Positions 43,904 to 52,924 of a stretch of DNA of 55,038 nt are shown one piece after another. Made by a program: the position numbers and the translations under genes. How positions within the stretch are numbered: position 1 is the first letter of the stretch; every line of letters starts with the position of its first letter. Below the pieces are notes generated by a model, which did not search any database, was not told where the DNA came from, and was given only the letters and a program-made list of their open reading frames with translations. Source of the DNA: Planctomycetota bacterium (GTDB taxonomy: Bacteria > Planctomycetota > B15-G4 > SIAN01); assembly GCA_009691715.1 (NCBI GenBank), contig SIAN01000027.1:1-55038 (forward strand). Direction: 5' to 3'.

Positions 43904-45550
43904 ATGTCTTGCGGACGCCCCCTGATGCGTACGGTGCTGCTCATTGGGCTCGCCGGCTTCGCGGCCGGTGACCCCGCATTCGCCGACGGGAAGGGAAGCA
44001 AGGGCGCGAAGGGCAACGGCGCCAAGGACGAGGTGAGCAAGCCCGTGGCCGCCAAGCCGGCGAGCAGCAAGCCTGCAGATGGAACGCCGTCGGCGAACAA
44101 GCCAACTGCGAACAATCCCGTTGCGGGCGTTCGGCCGCGTGCCGACTCAACCGGTGCGGCGAGGCCCGCCGGCAAACCGGCCAGTCCAGCGCAGTCGAAA
44201 CCTGCTGGCACGCCGATCGACGGTGGCCGCGGCGGGAAGGTCGAACGCCCGGTGAGATCGGCAGAGAGCACCCCGCCGCCGAGCAATCCGCGGGGTCGCG
44301 GCGATCCCACTCGGAAGAGCCCGCCCGCCACCACGTTCCCCACCCCGCGCGATGCCGATCACGCGCCCACTGGCCAAGATGCGCGGACGACCCGTGAGCC
44401 GGGATCGCGCGAGCCCTCTTCCCACGAGACAGTGCCGCGACCGTCGCTGCGTGAGCGGCTGCGCGACTCGACGCATGATCGTGAGACGGCGCGAGAGCGC
44501 GCTCCTCGGCTCGAGACGCGGCGCCACGATGCCGCCGAGCTGCCGGCGCCAGAACGCACGCTCGAGACGGACGATCGGCGCACCGACTGGCCGTCGAACC
44601 AGACCGTCGCGCGCCGACCGCGGCTCGAGTCGAAGCTCGAGACGCTGCCGCGCGCCGTACACCAGATCACGCCCCCGAGCCAGCGCAGCGGCACAACGAC
44701 ACCGACGAACGTCAACATCGATATCGACATCGATGTCGACGTGGCGCGCGCGCGCCATCGCCATGACGGCATCGACGTCGGCTTCTACTTCGGCGATCCG
44801 CGCAACCGCCACCCGTGCTACACCGACCCGTATGGGCTCCAATACGGCTACGTCTTCTGCGGCTCGAGCCTCTGGTGGTATTCGTGGCGACTGGGCTACG
44901 CGCCTTGCTTCAACCCGTACCGCTACTACTGGGCACCGAGTTGCGACTGGCTCCCGAGCTACTACCCGAGCTACGCGACGGTCTACGTCGTGCGCGACGA
45001 CGTGATCCTGCCGCCCGCGGACGACCCATTGGCTTCCAGCTCGCCGCCGCCCGCAGCGGGAAGCGCGGTCGACGGCGACGTGGCGCTCGCGGAAGGCTGG
45101 ACTCACTTCGCGGCGTCGCGCTATCCCGAGGCGCTCGATACGTTCCGCCAGGCGGTGCTGGCCAAGCCCGACGACCCGTTCGCCAAGGTCGCTCTCGCGC
45201 AGGCGTGCTTCGCGATCGGCAACTATCCTGACGCAGCGTTCTTGATCCGGCGGGCGGCGGCGCTGCTCCCTGATTGGCCGGTACTCGGCGACGACCCTCG
45301 TTCGCACTACGGCGATCCGGCCAACCACTTCGAGCAGATGGTGGCGTTGCGCGCCTTCCTCGAGCGGGTGCCGGGCGAGCCTGCGGCGACGCTGGTGCTG
45401 GCGCAGCAGTCCTACTTCACCGGCGATCTCGCTGTCGCGCGCGACGCGTTCGCGCGACTTGCATTGCTGGATCCAGGAGACTCGGTGCCGCAACTCTTCG
45501 CGCTGCGGCTCAGGCCGCTTGCGGCTCCTGGCGCGACAGGAATCCGATAA
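43904..45550 (+). CDS. Secreted protein with disordered N-half, Tyr/Trp-rich segment and TPRs
   Basis: 548 residues from ATG 43904, with AAGGAG about 6 bases upstream; a GTG at 43889 is in frame and overlaps the previous stop. Signal peptide MRTVLLIGLAGFAAGDPAFA, then ~250 residues rich in Lys, Pro, Arg, Ser and Thr, probably disordered. An alternating stretch NVNIDIDIDVDVARA follows, then a segment dense in Tyr, Trp and Cys (for example SSLWWYSWRLGYAPCFNPY) and a C-terminal TPR part (ASRYPEALDTFRQAVLAKP). Function unknown; last gene of the ABC-cytochrome operon. Confidence 0.75.
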   Translation: MSCGRPLMRTVLLIGLAGFAAGDPAFADGKGSKGAKGNGAKDEVSKPVAAKPASSKPADGTPSANKPTANNPVAGVRPRADSTGAARPAGKPASPAQSKPAGTPIDGGRGGKVERPVRSAESTPPPSNPRGRGDPTRKSPPATTFPTPRDADHAPTGQDARTTREPGSREPSSHETVPRPSLRERLRDSTHDRETARERAPRLETRRHDAAELPAPERTLETDDRRTDWPSNQTVARRPRLESKLETLPRAVHQITPPSQRSGTTTPTNVNIDIDIDVDVARARHRHDGIDVGFYFGDPRNRHPCYTDPYGLQYGYVFCGSSLWWYSWRLGYAPCFNPYRYYWAPSCDWLPSYYPSYATVYVVRDDVILPPADDPLASSSPPPAAGSAVDGDVALAEGWTHFAASRYPEALDTFRQAVLAKPDDPFAKVALAQACFAIGNYPDAAFLIRRAAALLPDWPVLGDDPRSHYGDPANHFEQMVALRAFLERVPGEPAATLVLAQQSYFTGDLAVARDAFARLALLDPGDSVPQLFALRLRPLAAPGATGIR

Positions 45551-45586
45551 GGCGGCCGAGGCGAGCTAGGAACCGTCGCTTCGCGC

Positions 45587-46480
45587 TCACCGTCGATCGG
45601 CCAACCGTAGCCCGATGATCTCGCGCGGGCGGATGCTGCGCGGGTCGGCGGCGCGCGTCATCCGAAGTAGCTCTTTCGTCACGCGGAAATTACCGCCGCG
45701 TGACGCGACGGTTCCGTCGGGGAGCACCACCCACTCTGCAACCGACGCGCAGAAGTCGTATGCGCCGCAAGGCGACCGGTCGGCAGGATCGCGCGCCGAC
45801 TCGGGCGGCAGGCCACCCGAGCGCCATGAGCCGAACTCCGGCGCTCGCAATACGGTCATGAACTGCTGGCCCCACGGATAGGGTCGCGGATCGCCACTGT
45901 GAGCCGCCACCTCCCACTCGTCGGTCGTCGGCAGGCGGCCACGGGCCCACCCGGCGAAGCGCCGCGCCTCATCGGGTGAGACGAGCCCCACCGGAACTCG
46001 TTCGGCGCCGTACGCGTGACGGTCGCCACGCCAATTCGCCGGAACCGCGCCCTTCGCCGTCCGCACAAACCGCCACCACTCGAACGAGCTGACTTCGATG
46101 TCGTCGATCGTGTAGGCGCCGAGCACAACGTCGCGAGGCGGGTTGTTGTCGGCCGGGAACGAACTGCCGACGCGAAAGCTCCCCGCTTCGATGCGACACG
46201 CGCGCGGCGGGCGCGGCCGATGCTGGCGGGCGTAATCGAGTGCGGCGGCAGGCTCGAAGCCGGACGGTGCCTTCGCGGCGGCGAGAACTCCTTCCGCCTC
46301 CTCTGGCAATGCCAGCAGATCATGCTGCGCATCGAGGCGCACTTGGCGGTTCGGTGCGGCGAGCGCCGAGACCAGCTGGGCGACGAACTCCTCGATCGGC
46401 GACACCCCAATCAGCGCGTCACGGCGCTGCGGAGCCTCGTTGGCGAGCAGCATGCTCAGGAGAAGTTGAATCGGAACCAT
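45587..46480 (-). CDS. Formylglycine-generating-enzyme-like (SUMF1 domain) protein
   Basis: 297 residues from ATG 46480, starting 25 bp before the ribD stop. A hydrophobic N-terminus (VPIQLLLSMLLA) may be a signal. After ~90 residues the SUMF1 fold begins: IEAGSFRVGSSF, YTIDDIEVSSFEWWRFV, PVGLVSPDEARRFAGWARG, LPTTDEWEVAAHSG, RPYPWGQQF and VAEWVVLPDGTVASRGGNF. The paired Cys of true formylglycine-generating enzymes is not seen, so sulfatase activation is unlikely; many such domains have other, mostly unknown roles. Confidence 0.85.
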   Translation of the reverse strand: MVPIQLLLSMLLANEAPQRRDALIGVSPIEEFVAQLVSALAAPNRQVRLDAQHDLLALPEEAEGVLAAAKAPSGFEPAAALDYARQHRPRPPRACRIEAGSFRVGSSFPADNNPPRDVVLGAYTIDDIEVSSFEWWRFVRTAKGAVPANWRGDRHAYGAERVPVGLVSPDEARRFAGWARGRLPTTDEWEVAAHSGDPRPYPWGQQFMTVLRAPEFGSWRSGGLPPESARDPADRSPCGAYDFCASVAEWVVLPDGTVASRGGNFRVTKELLRMTRAADPRSIRPREIIGLRLADRR

Positions 46481-47529
46481 GTGTCCGCTCCGCTCGCACC
46501 GACCTCCGAGCGCCGCGATTCTGGCAACAGCGGTAGCCCGACACTCGGCCCGCCTGCCGGACGCGGCGCGACGAAGACCCACGCCGCGTCGACAACGCCC
46601 GCCCCCAAAAACGCCGACGCGACGGTCGGGCCACCCTCGACCAGCATGCGCCGCACGCCTCGTCGCCATAACTCCGGGAGCAACGTCTCGCGCAACGCGT
46701 GAGGTGCATGAAGCGGCAGGTGCACGACGCCGTCGGGCGGCGCGACCGCAAAGTCCGCCGCCGTGACCCACCACGTCTCGGCATGCTCAGTCGGAACGAA
46801 GCAGCGCGCGAAGTGCGGAATACGGCCGCGCGCGTCGAGGACGATGCGCACCAGCGGGCGCGGCCCCGGCGGGCGCGCCGTGAGCAGCGGGTCATCGGCG
46901 AGTACCGTCGCCGAGCCGACCAAGATCGCATCGACGGATGCACGCAACCCATGCACGTGCGCACGCGACTCGGGTGACGACAAGGTCCGGTCGGCGCCAT
47001 CCGGCACGCTCCAGGCCCCGTCGCACCCCTGCGACCACTTGAGATGCGTCCACGGCCGCGCGCGTTCGATCCATGCAGCGAAGCGCGAAATCAGGGCGGT
47101 GGCGGCCGCCGCGAGTTCCCCTTCTGCGAGCACGACCTCGACTCCCGCGCGGGCGAGCTCGGCGAGACCCGCACCCGCATGCCGTGGATCGGGATCGCGC
47201 GCGCCGACGACAACCCGACACACACCCGCGGCAACGATCGCGGCGACGCACGGCGGCCGCTTCTTCGTGCCATCACGAGCCGAACATGGCTCGAGCGTGA
47301 CCACGAGCGTCGCGCCGCGAGCTGCGGCGCCGGCGGCCCGCAACGCATCCTCTTCGGCGTGCGGCTCGCCCCACCCTCGGTGCCACCCCTCGGCGATCAC
47401 CTGGTCTTCGCGCAGCACGAGCGCACCAACCGGCGGATTGGGCTCGACCGATCCTTCGCCGCGGCGCGCCAACTCAAGCGCGCGGACGAGCGCTCTTGCC
47501 TGCGCCAAGGTCGGCGGCGACCAATCCAT
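46456..47529 (-). CDS. ribD: Bifunctional riboflavin biosynthesis protein RibD
   Basis: Second and third steps of riboflavin synthesis. The N-terminal zinc deaminase has VEPNPPVGALVLRE, GEPHAEEDALRAAG (zinc His and catalytic Glu) and TLEPCSARDGTKKRPPC (zinc Cys pair). The insert between the Cys residues differs slightly from the usual hGrTPPC. The C-terminal DHFR-like reductase has HLKWSQGCDGAW, SVDAILVGSATVLADDPLLT and MLVEGGPTVASAFL. 357 residues, 6 bp downstream of miaB. No other rib gene is in the window. Confidence 0.94.
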   Translation of the reverse strand: MDWSPPTLAQARALVRALELARRGEGSVEPNPPVGALVLREDQVIAEGWHRGWGEPHAEEDALRAAGAAARGATLVVTLEPCSARDGTKKRPPCVAAIVAAGVCRVVVGARDPDPRHAGAGLAELARAGVEVVLAEGELAAAATALISRFAAWIERARPWTHLKWSQGCDGAWSVPDGADRTLSSPESRAHVHGLRASVDAILVGSATVLADDPLLTARPPGPRPLVRIVLDARGRIPHFARCFVPTEHAETWWVTAADFAVAPPDGVVHLPLHAPHALRETLLPELWRRGVRRMLVEGGPTVASAFLGAGVVDAAWVFVAPRPAGGPSVGLPLLPESRRSEVGASGADTWFRFNFS

Positions 47530-47535
47530 AACGAC

Positions 47536-48894
47536 TCAGCCCGCCGCGACGAGGTCGCCGGACATCGAAAGCGCTGTCGCGTCGCGGACACGCACCTGCA
47601 CCACCCGACCGATCATCGCGGCGTCGGCGCGGAAATGGACGATCCGATTGGCCGACGTCCGGCCCGACAGCACGCTCTTGTCACGCTTGCTCGGCCCGTC
47701 GACCAGCACCTGCTCGACGCTATCGATGCGCGCCCGATTCCGACGACGCTGGATCGACTCCTGCAGCGCGAGCAGTTCCTGGTTGCGTGCCGCCTTGACC
47801 GCCTGAGGCACATCGTCGGGCATCCCCTGCGCTGCGGCCGTGCCCGGACGCTCCGAGTACTTGAAGATGAACGCCTGCACGAACTCGACCCGCCGCATCA
47901 ACTCAACGGTGGCGTTGAACTCGGCATCGGTCTCGCCACAAAAGCCAACGATGATGTCAGTCGCGAGCTCGACTTTCTGCACCACTTCCCGCAGTCGATC
48001 GACAAGGCGCAGGTACGCCTCCGCGGTGTAGCCGCGCGCCATCCGCTTGAGGCAGCGGTTGGCTCCCGACTGCACCGGAAGGTGGAGGTACGAAACCACT
48101 GATTCGCAGTCGGTGAGAGCCTGCATCAGATCCGGCGTGAGCAACGTCGGGAACGAGGTAACGAAGCGCAGTCGGAGCAGTCCCGGCACGCGATCGAGGC
48201 GCCGCAGCAAACGCGCGAGCGAAGCGTCGCCTCCCGACTTCCGACCGTAGGCGTTGACGATCTGGCCGAGCAACGTCACATCGACTACGCCGTCATCGAC
48301 CAAGGCACGCACCTCGCGCTCGAGGTCGTCCATCGTGCGCTCGACTTCTGGACCGCGTGTGCGCGGTACGACGCAGAACGTGCAGGCGCGGTCGCAGCCT
48401 CGTTGGATCGTCACAAACGCTGAATGACGATGTGGGCGCTGCGACAAGTCGCGCTTCCAATCCGGGAGTACATCGTGATCGCCGAGCGCGACAATCGGTC
48501 CACCGCCGCCACGCACTCGGTCAATCAACTCGTCGATACGGCCGAATTCGCGCGTGCCGCAAAGAATGTCGACGTGCGGGAATCGTTGGAGCAGCGCCTG
48601 ACCTTCGCGTTGCGCCATGCAGCCGAGCACGGCGACGACGAGATCTGGCCGGCGTTCCTTTGCACGCTTCAGCTCATGCAGTCGTGCCCGCACGCGCTCC
48701 TCGGCGTGATCGCGGACGGCACAGGTGTTGAACGCGACCACGTCGGCGTCCTCACGGGAGGTCGTAAACGCGTATCGGCGTTCCGCGAGCCGGCCGCGCA
48801 CGAGCTCGGAGTCGAGGAAATTCATTTGGCAGCCGAACGTCTCGAGGAAGACCTTCGGCGGCGGCGCGGTGACGGGGTTCGAGAGTTCATCCAT
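47536..48894 (-). CDS. miaB: tRNA-2-methylthio-N6-dimethylallyladenosine synthase MiaB
   Basis: Radical-SAM methylthiotransferase acting on A37 of tRNAs. The N-terminal UPF0004 domain supplies three Cys for the auxiliary [4Fe-4S] cluster (TFGCQMNFLDSE, FNTCAVRDHAEERV, VLGCMAQREG). The radical SAM motif CxxxCxxC is in QRGCDRACTFCVVPRTRG. Further blocks are LLGQIVNAYG, HLPVQSGANRCLKRMARGY and DIIVGFCGETDAEF; a TRAM domain closes the protein. QMN and GQIVNAYG favour MiaB over RimO or MtaB. 452 residues. Confidence 0.96.
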   Translation of the reverse strand: MDELSNPVTAPPPKVFLETFGCQMNFLDSELVRGRLAERRYAFTTSREDADVVAFNTCAVRDHAEERVRARLHELKRAKERRPDLVVAVLGCMAQREGQALLQRFPHVDILCGTREFGRIDELIDRVRGGGGPIVALGDHDVLPDWKRDLSQRPHRHSAFVTIQRGCDRACTFCVVPRTRGPEVERTMDDLEREVRALVDDGVVDVTLLGQIVNAYGRKSGGDASLARLLRRLDRVPGLLRLRFVTSFPTLLTPDLMQALTDCESVVSYLHLPVQSGANRCLKRMARGYTAEAYLRLVDRLREVVQKVELATDIIVGFCGETDAEFNATVELMRRVEFVQAFIFKYSERPGTAAAQGMPDDVPQAVKAARNQELLALQESIQRRRNRARIDSVEQVLVDGPSKRDKSVLSGRTSANRIVHFRADAAMIGRVVQVRVRDATALSMSGDLVAAG

Positions 48895-48936
48895 GGGCTG
48901 AGCGAGGATAACGCGCCCCCGACGATCTGCACGACC

Positions 48937-50028
48937 TCACGACGAGGATGCCGCACCATCGGTGAACCGCGCCTTGTTCTTGCCCCACCATTCCTCCCAG
49001 GCCTTGACCCCCTTCTCACGGTCAGCCGCGGAGCCATCGACCATGTTGTGCCGCTGGCGATTCCCCGTAAGCGCAACCAGTGCTTCCTGCGCCTCCTCGC
49101 GGACGATCTGCTGCTCGTCTCGAAGAAGCTTCAGCAACGGAGCGATGGCGCCCTTCGCATCGAGCTCGCGCATCGCGCTGATCGCGCGGAACTTCACGAA
49201 CGTATCCTTGTCGCCAAGAACCGGAAGCAGGAATGGAACAACTGCTGCGTTGCGTTTCTTCGCCAGCTTCTCGACCGCCTCCCAGCGCACCCCCTCGTCC
49301 TTGTTCGCCAGCTCCGCGATCAGGCGCTTGGTATCGGCGTCGAACGCCGCAATCGCGTCGGCTGGCGCGCCGCCGTCGGCTTCGGCTGTGGGTTCACGAG
49401 CGCCATCTGACGGCGCCGGGGCCGTGGCGATCGCGGTGATGCGCGCCGTGATTCCCTGCACCTGGCCCTTGAGGGTGGTGAGGTCCGATTCGAGCCGCGC
49501 CTGTACCAGCTCGATGCGAGTCACCATCTCCTTGTCGGAGCGCAGCTTCGCCAGGAGATTCGAGAGGTCGCTAGTCGAGCGTTCGATTGCCTCGATGCGC
49601 AGGAGCTGCTCGGTCAGCGAGTCGCGCAGCAGTGCCGGCTCGCCGGCGAGCTTCTCGATACGGGTGTTCAGGGTCTCGACGCGACCCCGTGCCGCCACCC
49701 CATCCTCGAGCAACCGCTCGATGCGGCGCTCGGCGTCGTCGAGTTTCGCCGAAAGGTCGGGACGCGCCGCGAGCCGGTCCTTTGCCTCGATCGACTGCGA
49801 GAGCGCGATGCCGCCGAGCGCGGCGCCCACCAACGCGAGTGCGCTGACGAAGCCGCCACCGCGCGGCGCTGCATGCTGGACCGCGGGCGATCCAAGCGCC
49901 GCGGCACCGACCGCGGTCGGCAGGCACTTGGCACAGATCATCTTTCCTCGAGAGGTGGTCACACGGCTCTTCTCGAGGTCCTCTTGCTTGACGCTTTCGT
50001 TGCAGAGGTCGCAGAAGTAGATCTTCAT
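48937..50028 (-). CDS. Zinc-binding, coiled-coil and HEAT-repeat membrane protein
   Basis: 363 residues from ATG 50028, where MKIYFCDLCNESVKQ gives a clean zinc-ribbon start with a second pair at MICAKCLP. A membrane helix follows (VSALALVGAALGGIAL), then a coiled coil (about residues 75-195) and a HEAT pair (FLLPVLGDKDTFVKFRAISA, IAPLLKLLRDEQQIVREEAQ). The order suggests a cytoplasmic zinc finger, one membrane crossing and an extracytoplasmic scaffold. No known family; it sits between miaB and another zinc-ribbon gene. Confidence 0.78.
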   Translation of the reverse strand: MKIYFCDLCNESVKQEDLEKSRVTTSRGKMICAKCLPTAVGAAALGSPAVQHAAPRGGGFVSALALVGAALGGIALSQSIEAKDRLAARPDLSAKLDDAERRIERLLEDGVAARGRVETLNTRIEKLAGEPALLRDSLTEQLLRIEAIERSTSDLSNLLAKLRSDKEMVTRIELVQARLESDLTTLKGQVQGITARITAIATAPAPSDGAREPTAEADGGAPADAIAAFDADTKRLIAELANKDEGVRWEAVEKLAKKRNAAVVPFLLPVLGDKDTFVKFRAISAMRELDAKGAIAPLLKLLRDEQQIVREEAQEALVALTGNRQRHNMVDGSAADREKGVKAWEEWWGKNKARFTDGAASSS

Positions 50029-50071
50029 GGCTTTCCTCGGATCCTCGAACGGGACAAACGTGGCATCCCTC

Positions 50072-50536
50072 TCAAGCGACGATCTCGGCCACGGCAACGG
50101 CGAGCGTCAGGAACCCGGCCAAGAGCGCGATCCCGCCGATCAAAAGCGGCAGACGATCCAAGGCGCTCCGGCGCGGCTCGAGTTCGATATCAGGCGGGAT
50201 CGTGTCGGTCGCAAGCGCGACCGATAGTTCGTGGCAGCGCGGGCAGTAGAGCGCAGCAAAAGCGATCAACTCTCCGCAGGCCGCGCACGCTTTGATGCGA
50301 TCGACATCGACATCCTCCTTGGCGCGCGCGCCGCACTGGGGGCATGGATCCTGGTCGAAACGCAAGATCACGCCGCACTGTAGGCACGGGCGCACCCTCT
50401 CTCCTGCCTCGCTCGCGCCCACCGCGACGGTGCCACACGCGCCGCAGCGGAGCGCGGAATAGGTCATCAGTGCACCGCAGCGAAGGCACGGTCGGATGCG
50501 CTCGTGCCGGCTGCGATCGGGTAATGGCGCGTTCAT
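50072..50536 (-). CDS. Triple zinc-ribbon membrane protein
   Basis: 154 residues. Three double-CxxC zinc ribbons in a row (CLRCG with CGACG, CLQCG with CPQCG, CAACG with CPRCH) are followed by a single C-terminal membrane helix (LPLLIGGIALLAGFLTLAV). Likely tail-anchored with the ribbons in the cytoplasm. Role unknown; it is flanked by two HEAT-repeat genes in the same direction. Confidence 0.78.
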   Translation of the reverse strand: MNAPLPDRSRHERIRPCLRCGALMTYSALRCGACGTVAVGASEAGERVRPCLQCGVILRFDQDPCPQCGARAKEDVDVDRIKACAACGELIAFAALYCPRCHELSVALATDTIPPDIELEPRRSALDRLPLLIGGIALLAGFLTLAVAVAEIVA

Positions 50537-50587
50537 CGCGGGTCTCCCCGAAAGTCACTTCGAGGTCGCGATGATACGCCGCGCGGC

Positions 50588-51175
50588 TCAGCCCCGCGTT
50601 TTCTCCCACGAGGCATACCAACTGCGCCATCCCGCCACCGCGCTGCCGCGCTGCACCGGATCAGCGTCGATCGAATAGCCGAAGTCCTTCGAGGTCGTCG
50701 CGATCAGCTGCTGGTTGCACCGATAGCGGACGCCTGGATCGGCGTCCTCGAGTCCCTCGATCAGCACAACCAGCACGTCCCACTCGCCGCGAGCCGCGAG
50801 TCCGGTCGCCGCTTCGTAGCGAACGCTCGGTTCGTTGTCGTCGAGGCCCTCGCGCAGCGCAGCCTCGATCCGCTCCATGCGGGCTGGCTGCTCGGGGTCG
50901 CAAATCTGGGCGAGGACCCACATCGCGTTGCTCCGCAGGCGCGCGTTCTCATCCTCAGCAAGACTCGCGACCTGGTCGACCGCGAACACGTCGAAGGCGA
51001 CCAGCCGGTGCAGGCTGACCATCAGTTCCGCGCCTCCCTGCGTGCGGACCTGCGCGACAATGGTCGAGATCTGGCGCTGAATCTCGGCGTTTGCCGGATG
51101 CGACGCGATCGGATCGCTGGCACAAGCGAACGTCGTCAGACCGCCCAAAAGGACCAGGATTCGCCACAGATTCAT
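50588..51175 (-). CDS. HEAT-repeat lipoprotein
   Basis: 195 residues from ATG 51175. The signal sequence ends LGGLTTFACAS, a plausible lipobox with Cys near residue 18. The mature part has HEAT-like repeats (VASLAEDENARLRSNAMWVL, EGLDDNEPSVRYEAATGLAA, EGLEDADPGVRYRCNQQLI), then GWRSWYASWEKTRG. The C-terminal WRSWY/W-x-K pattern resembles the EEWWGKNK end of the HEAT protein at 48937, a shared motif of unknown meaning. Confidence 0.78.
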   Translation of the reverse strand: MNLWRILVLLGGLTTFACASDPIASHPANAEIQRQISTIVAQVRTQGGAELMVSLHRLVAFDVFAVDQVASLAEDENARLRSNAMWVLAQICDPEQPARMERIEAALREGLDDNEPSVRYEAATGLAARGEWDVLVVLIEGLEDADPGVRYRCNQQLIATTSKDFGYSIDADPVQRGSAVAGWRSWYASWEKTRG

Positions 51176-51259
51176 CGCTCGTCTCCACGCGGAAAATCGT
51201 TCCCGTGGAGCATCGACCAGCGAGTCGCGGCCGCTTGAGTCCGAGCAGCGCATGCGCCC

Positions 51260-52324
51260 TCAGTCGGCGCAGATCGTCCCTGCGGCCAGCGCGCGATCAC
51301 CGTCGTAGACCACCCCGAGCTGCCCCGGGGTCAGCACCTCACCCGGCGACGCCAGCTCGAGCGTGAGCCGATCGCCATCGGCATCGGCAATGGTGGCGGA
51401 AACCGGTTGATGGTGGGCGCGTACCTGAAGCGCGACGGGACGGCCAGCTGCAAGGACATCCGGCCCGGCGAGGCGATTCAGCTCCCGTAGCTTCGCTCGC
51501 GAACGCAAGAGCTCTCCGCGTCGGCCAACGACAACCTCGTTGTTCGCGGGATCGGTGCGGACGACGAAACGTGGCTCTGCGGCGGCGACTCCCAGCCCCT
51601 TGCGCTGGCCGATCGTGAAGCCTGCCGCTCCGACGTGGGTGCCGACGCGGGTGCCCGCGAGATCGCGGATCGGCCCGTCGCGGAACAGATCGGGACGGCG
51701 CTCGCGCAAGAGGTCTCGATAGTCGCCTGTCGGAACGAAGCAGATCTCCTGGCTCTCTGGCTTGGCGTGCACCGGCAGCCCCGCGCGCGCCGCGATCGAG
51801 CGAACCTCCTGCTTGGTGAGATCGGCGATCGGAAAGACCGCGTGCGCGAGGGCGCCGCGCCCGACAGATGCGAGCACGTAGGACTGATCCTTGGCGAGAT
51901 CGCGCGCACGCCGCAGCGCGACACCATCGGGTGCGAGGTCGAGTCGTGCATAATGGCCGGTCGCGAGCCGGTCAGCATCGAGACGCTGCGCGAGCTCGAG
52001 CAGCGCTCCGAACTTGATCTCGCGGTTGCATTGGACGCAGGGATTCGGAGTTTCGCCGCGCGCGTAGGCGGCAACGAATGAATCGATGATCCGCGCGAAC
52101 GGCCCCGCGTGGTCGAGCGCGTAGAACGGGATGCGAAGCGTCGCCGCCACTTCCTCGGCGTCGCGCGCATCGGTCGCACCGCAGCAGCCCTGCCCCTTGC
52201 CGCGGCCGCCCGCCTCGACGCCGTTGCGGAGGAAGACCCCGATCACGTCGTGGCCCTGCTCTTGGAGCAAGTGGGCGCTCACCGCGGAATCGACTCCGCC
52301 CGACATCGCAACCACGACCCTCAC
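51260..52324 (-). CDS. mnmA: tRNA-specific 2-thiouridylase MnmA
   Basis: Adds sulfur to U34 of tRNA-Lys, -Glu and -Gln. 354 residues. PP-loop VVVAMSGGVDSAVSAHLL; nucleophilic Cys in GETPNPCVQCNREIKF; second catalytic Cys in ESQEICFVPTGDYRD; also ATGHYARLD, KDQSYVL, FPIADLTKQEVR and GAAGFTIGQRKGLGV. The GTG at 52324 is chosen because GGGGAGG lies 5 bases upstream and the protein then starts directly with the PP-loop strand; longer readings add unrelated sequence. Confidence 0.96.
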   Translation of the reverse strand: MRVVVAMSGGVDSAVSAHLLQEQGHDVIGVFLRNGVEAGGRGKGQGCCGATDARDAEEVAATLRIPFYALDHAGPFARIIDSFVAAYARGETPNPCVQCNREIKFGALLELAQRLDADRLATGHYARLDLAPDGVALRRARDLAKDQSYVLASVGRGALAHAVFPIADLTKQEVRSIAARAGLPVHAKPESQEICFVPTGDYRDLLRERRPDLFRDGPIRDLAGTRVGTHVGAAGFTIGQRKGLGVAAAEPRFVVRTDPANNEVVVGRRGELLRSRAKLRELNRLAGPDVLAAGRPVALQVRAHHQPVSATIADADGDRLTLELASPGEVLTPGQLGVVYDGDRALAAGTICAD

Positions 52325-52451
52325 GCTCACCTCCCCGCCAGCCCGCCCCAAAGGACTCGCGCGACCCCGCGTGCCACCGGGCGGCTTGCTCGCCGTCTCC
52401 CGCGCCGCAATGATGCCCGGCCCTTCTTCTACCCCCACCGAAGGACTGCGA

Positions 52452-52853
52452 ATGACGCTCGTCCCACTGCTGCTCCTCGACTTGCTCCAGGAAGGGGCGC
52501 CCGCGCCCTCCGGCGCCGGCACTCCCGCCAAGACCGCGCCGAGCCTGTTCGGCACCGACATGCTGGTGCCCCTGCTGCTCTTCGTCGTGGTCTTCTACTT
52601 TCTCATGTGGCGACCCCAGGCGAAGGAGCGCAAGCTGCGCGCGGCGATGCTCACCGCGCTGAAGAAGGGCGACAAGGTCATCCTCACCTGCGGAATGGTC
52701 GGTGAAATCGCCGCTCTGACCGAGCAGGACGTCTTCATCCGTTTCGATGACAAGGACGCGCGGCGACTGCGCTTCAAGCGCTACGCGATCCAGTCGCAGG
52801 TCCAGGGCGACGACGCGCCAGCGCCGGCGACAGAGTCTCCCGCCGCGAAGTGA
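52452..52853 (+). CDS. yajC: Preprotein translocase subunit YajC
   Basis: 133 residues from ATG 52452 (AAGGA 7 bases upstream). One membrane helix (LVPLLLFVVVFYFLMW) is followed by RPQAKERKLRAAMLTALKKG, DKVILTCGMVGEIAAL and DVFIRFDDK, the standard YajC order; the N-terminal segment before the helix is longer than usual. YajC associates with SecDF, whose genes are not in the window. Divergent from mnmA. Confidence 0.95.
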   Translation: MTLVPLLLLDLLQEGAPAPSGAGTPAKTAPSLFGTDMLVPLLLFVVVFYFLMWRPQAKERKLRAAMLTALKKGDKVILTCGMVGEIAALTEQDVFIRFDDKDARRLRFKRYAIQSQVQGDDAPAPATESPAAK

Positions 52854-52856
52854 CCG

Positions 52857-52872
52857 GCGCGGGTCACCGCGC
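52857..52872 (+). terminator. Small hairpin after yajC
   Basis: GCGCGG-GTCA-CCGCGC begins 4 bases after the yajC stop codon. It has a 6-bp GC stem and no T-run next to it (a CTCCTCCCTTTT stretch comes about 20 bases later), so termination is only possible. Confidence 0.3.
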
Positions 52873-52924
52873 GTCCGGACGCCGTCCTCCTCCCTTTTCA
52901 CATCGAGGGTGAGGAGGGTGGACC

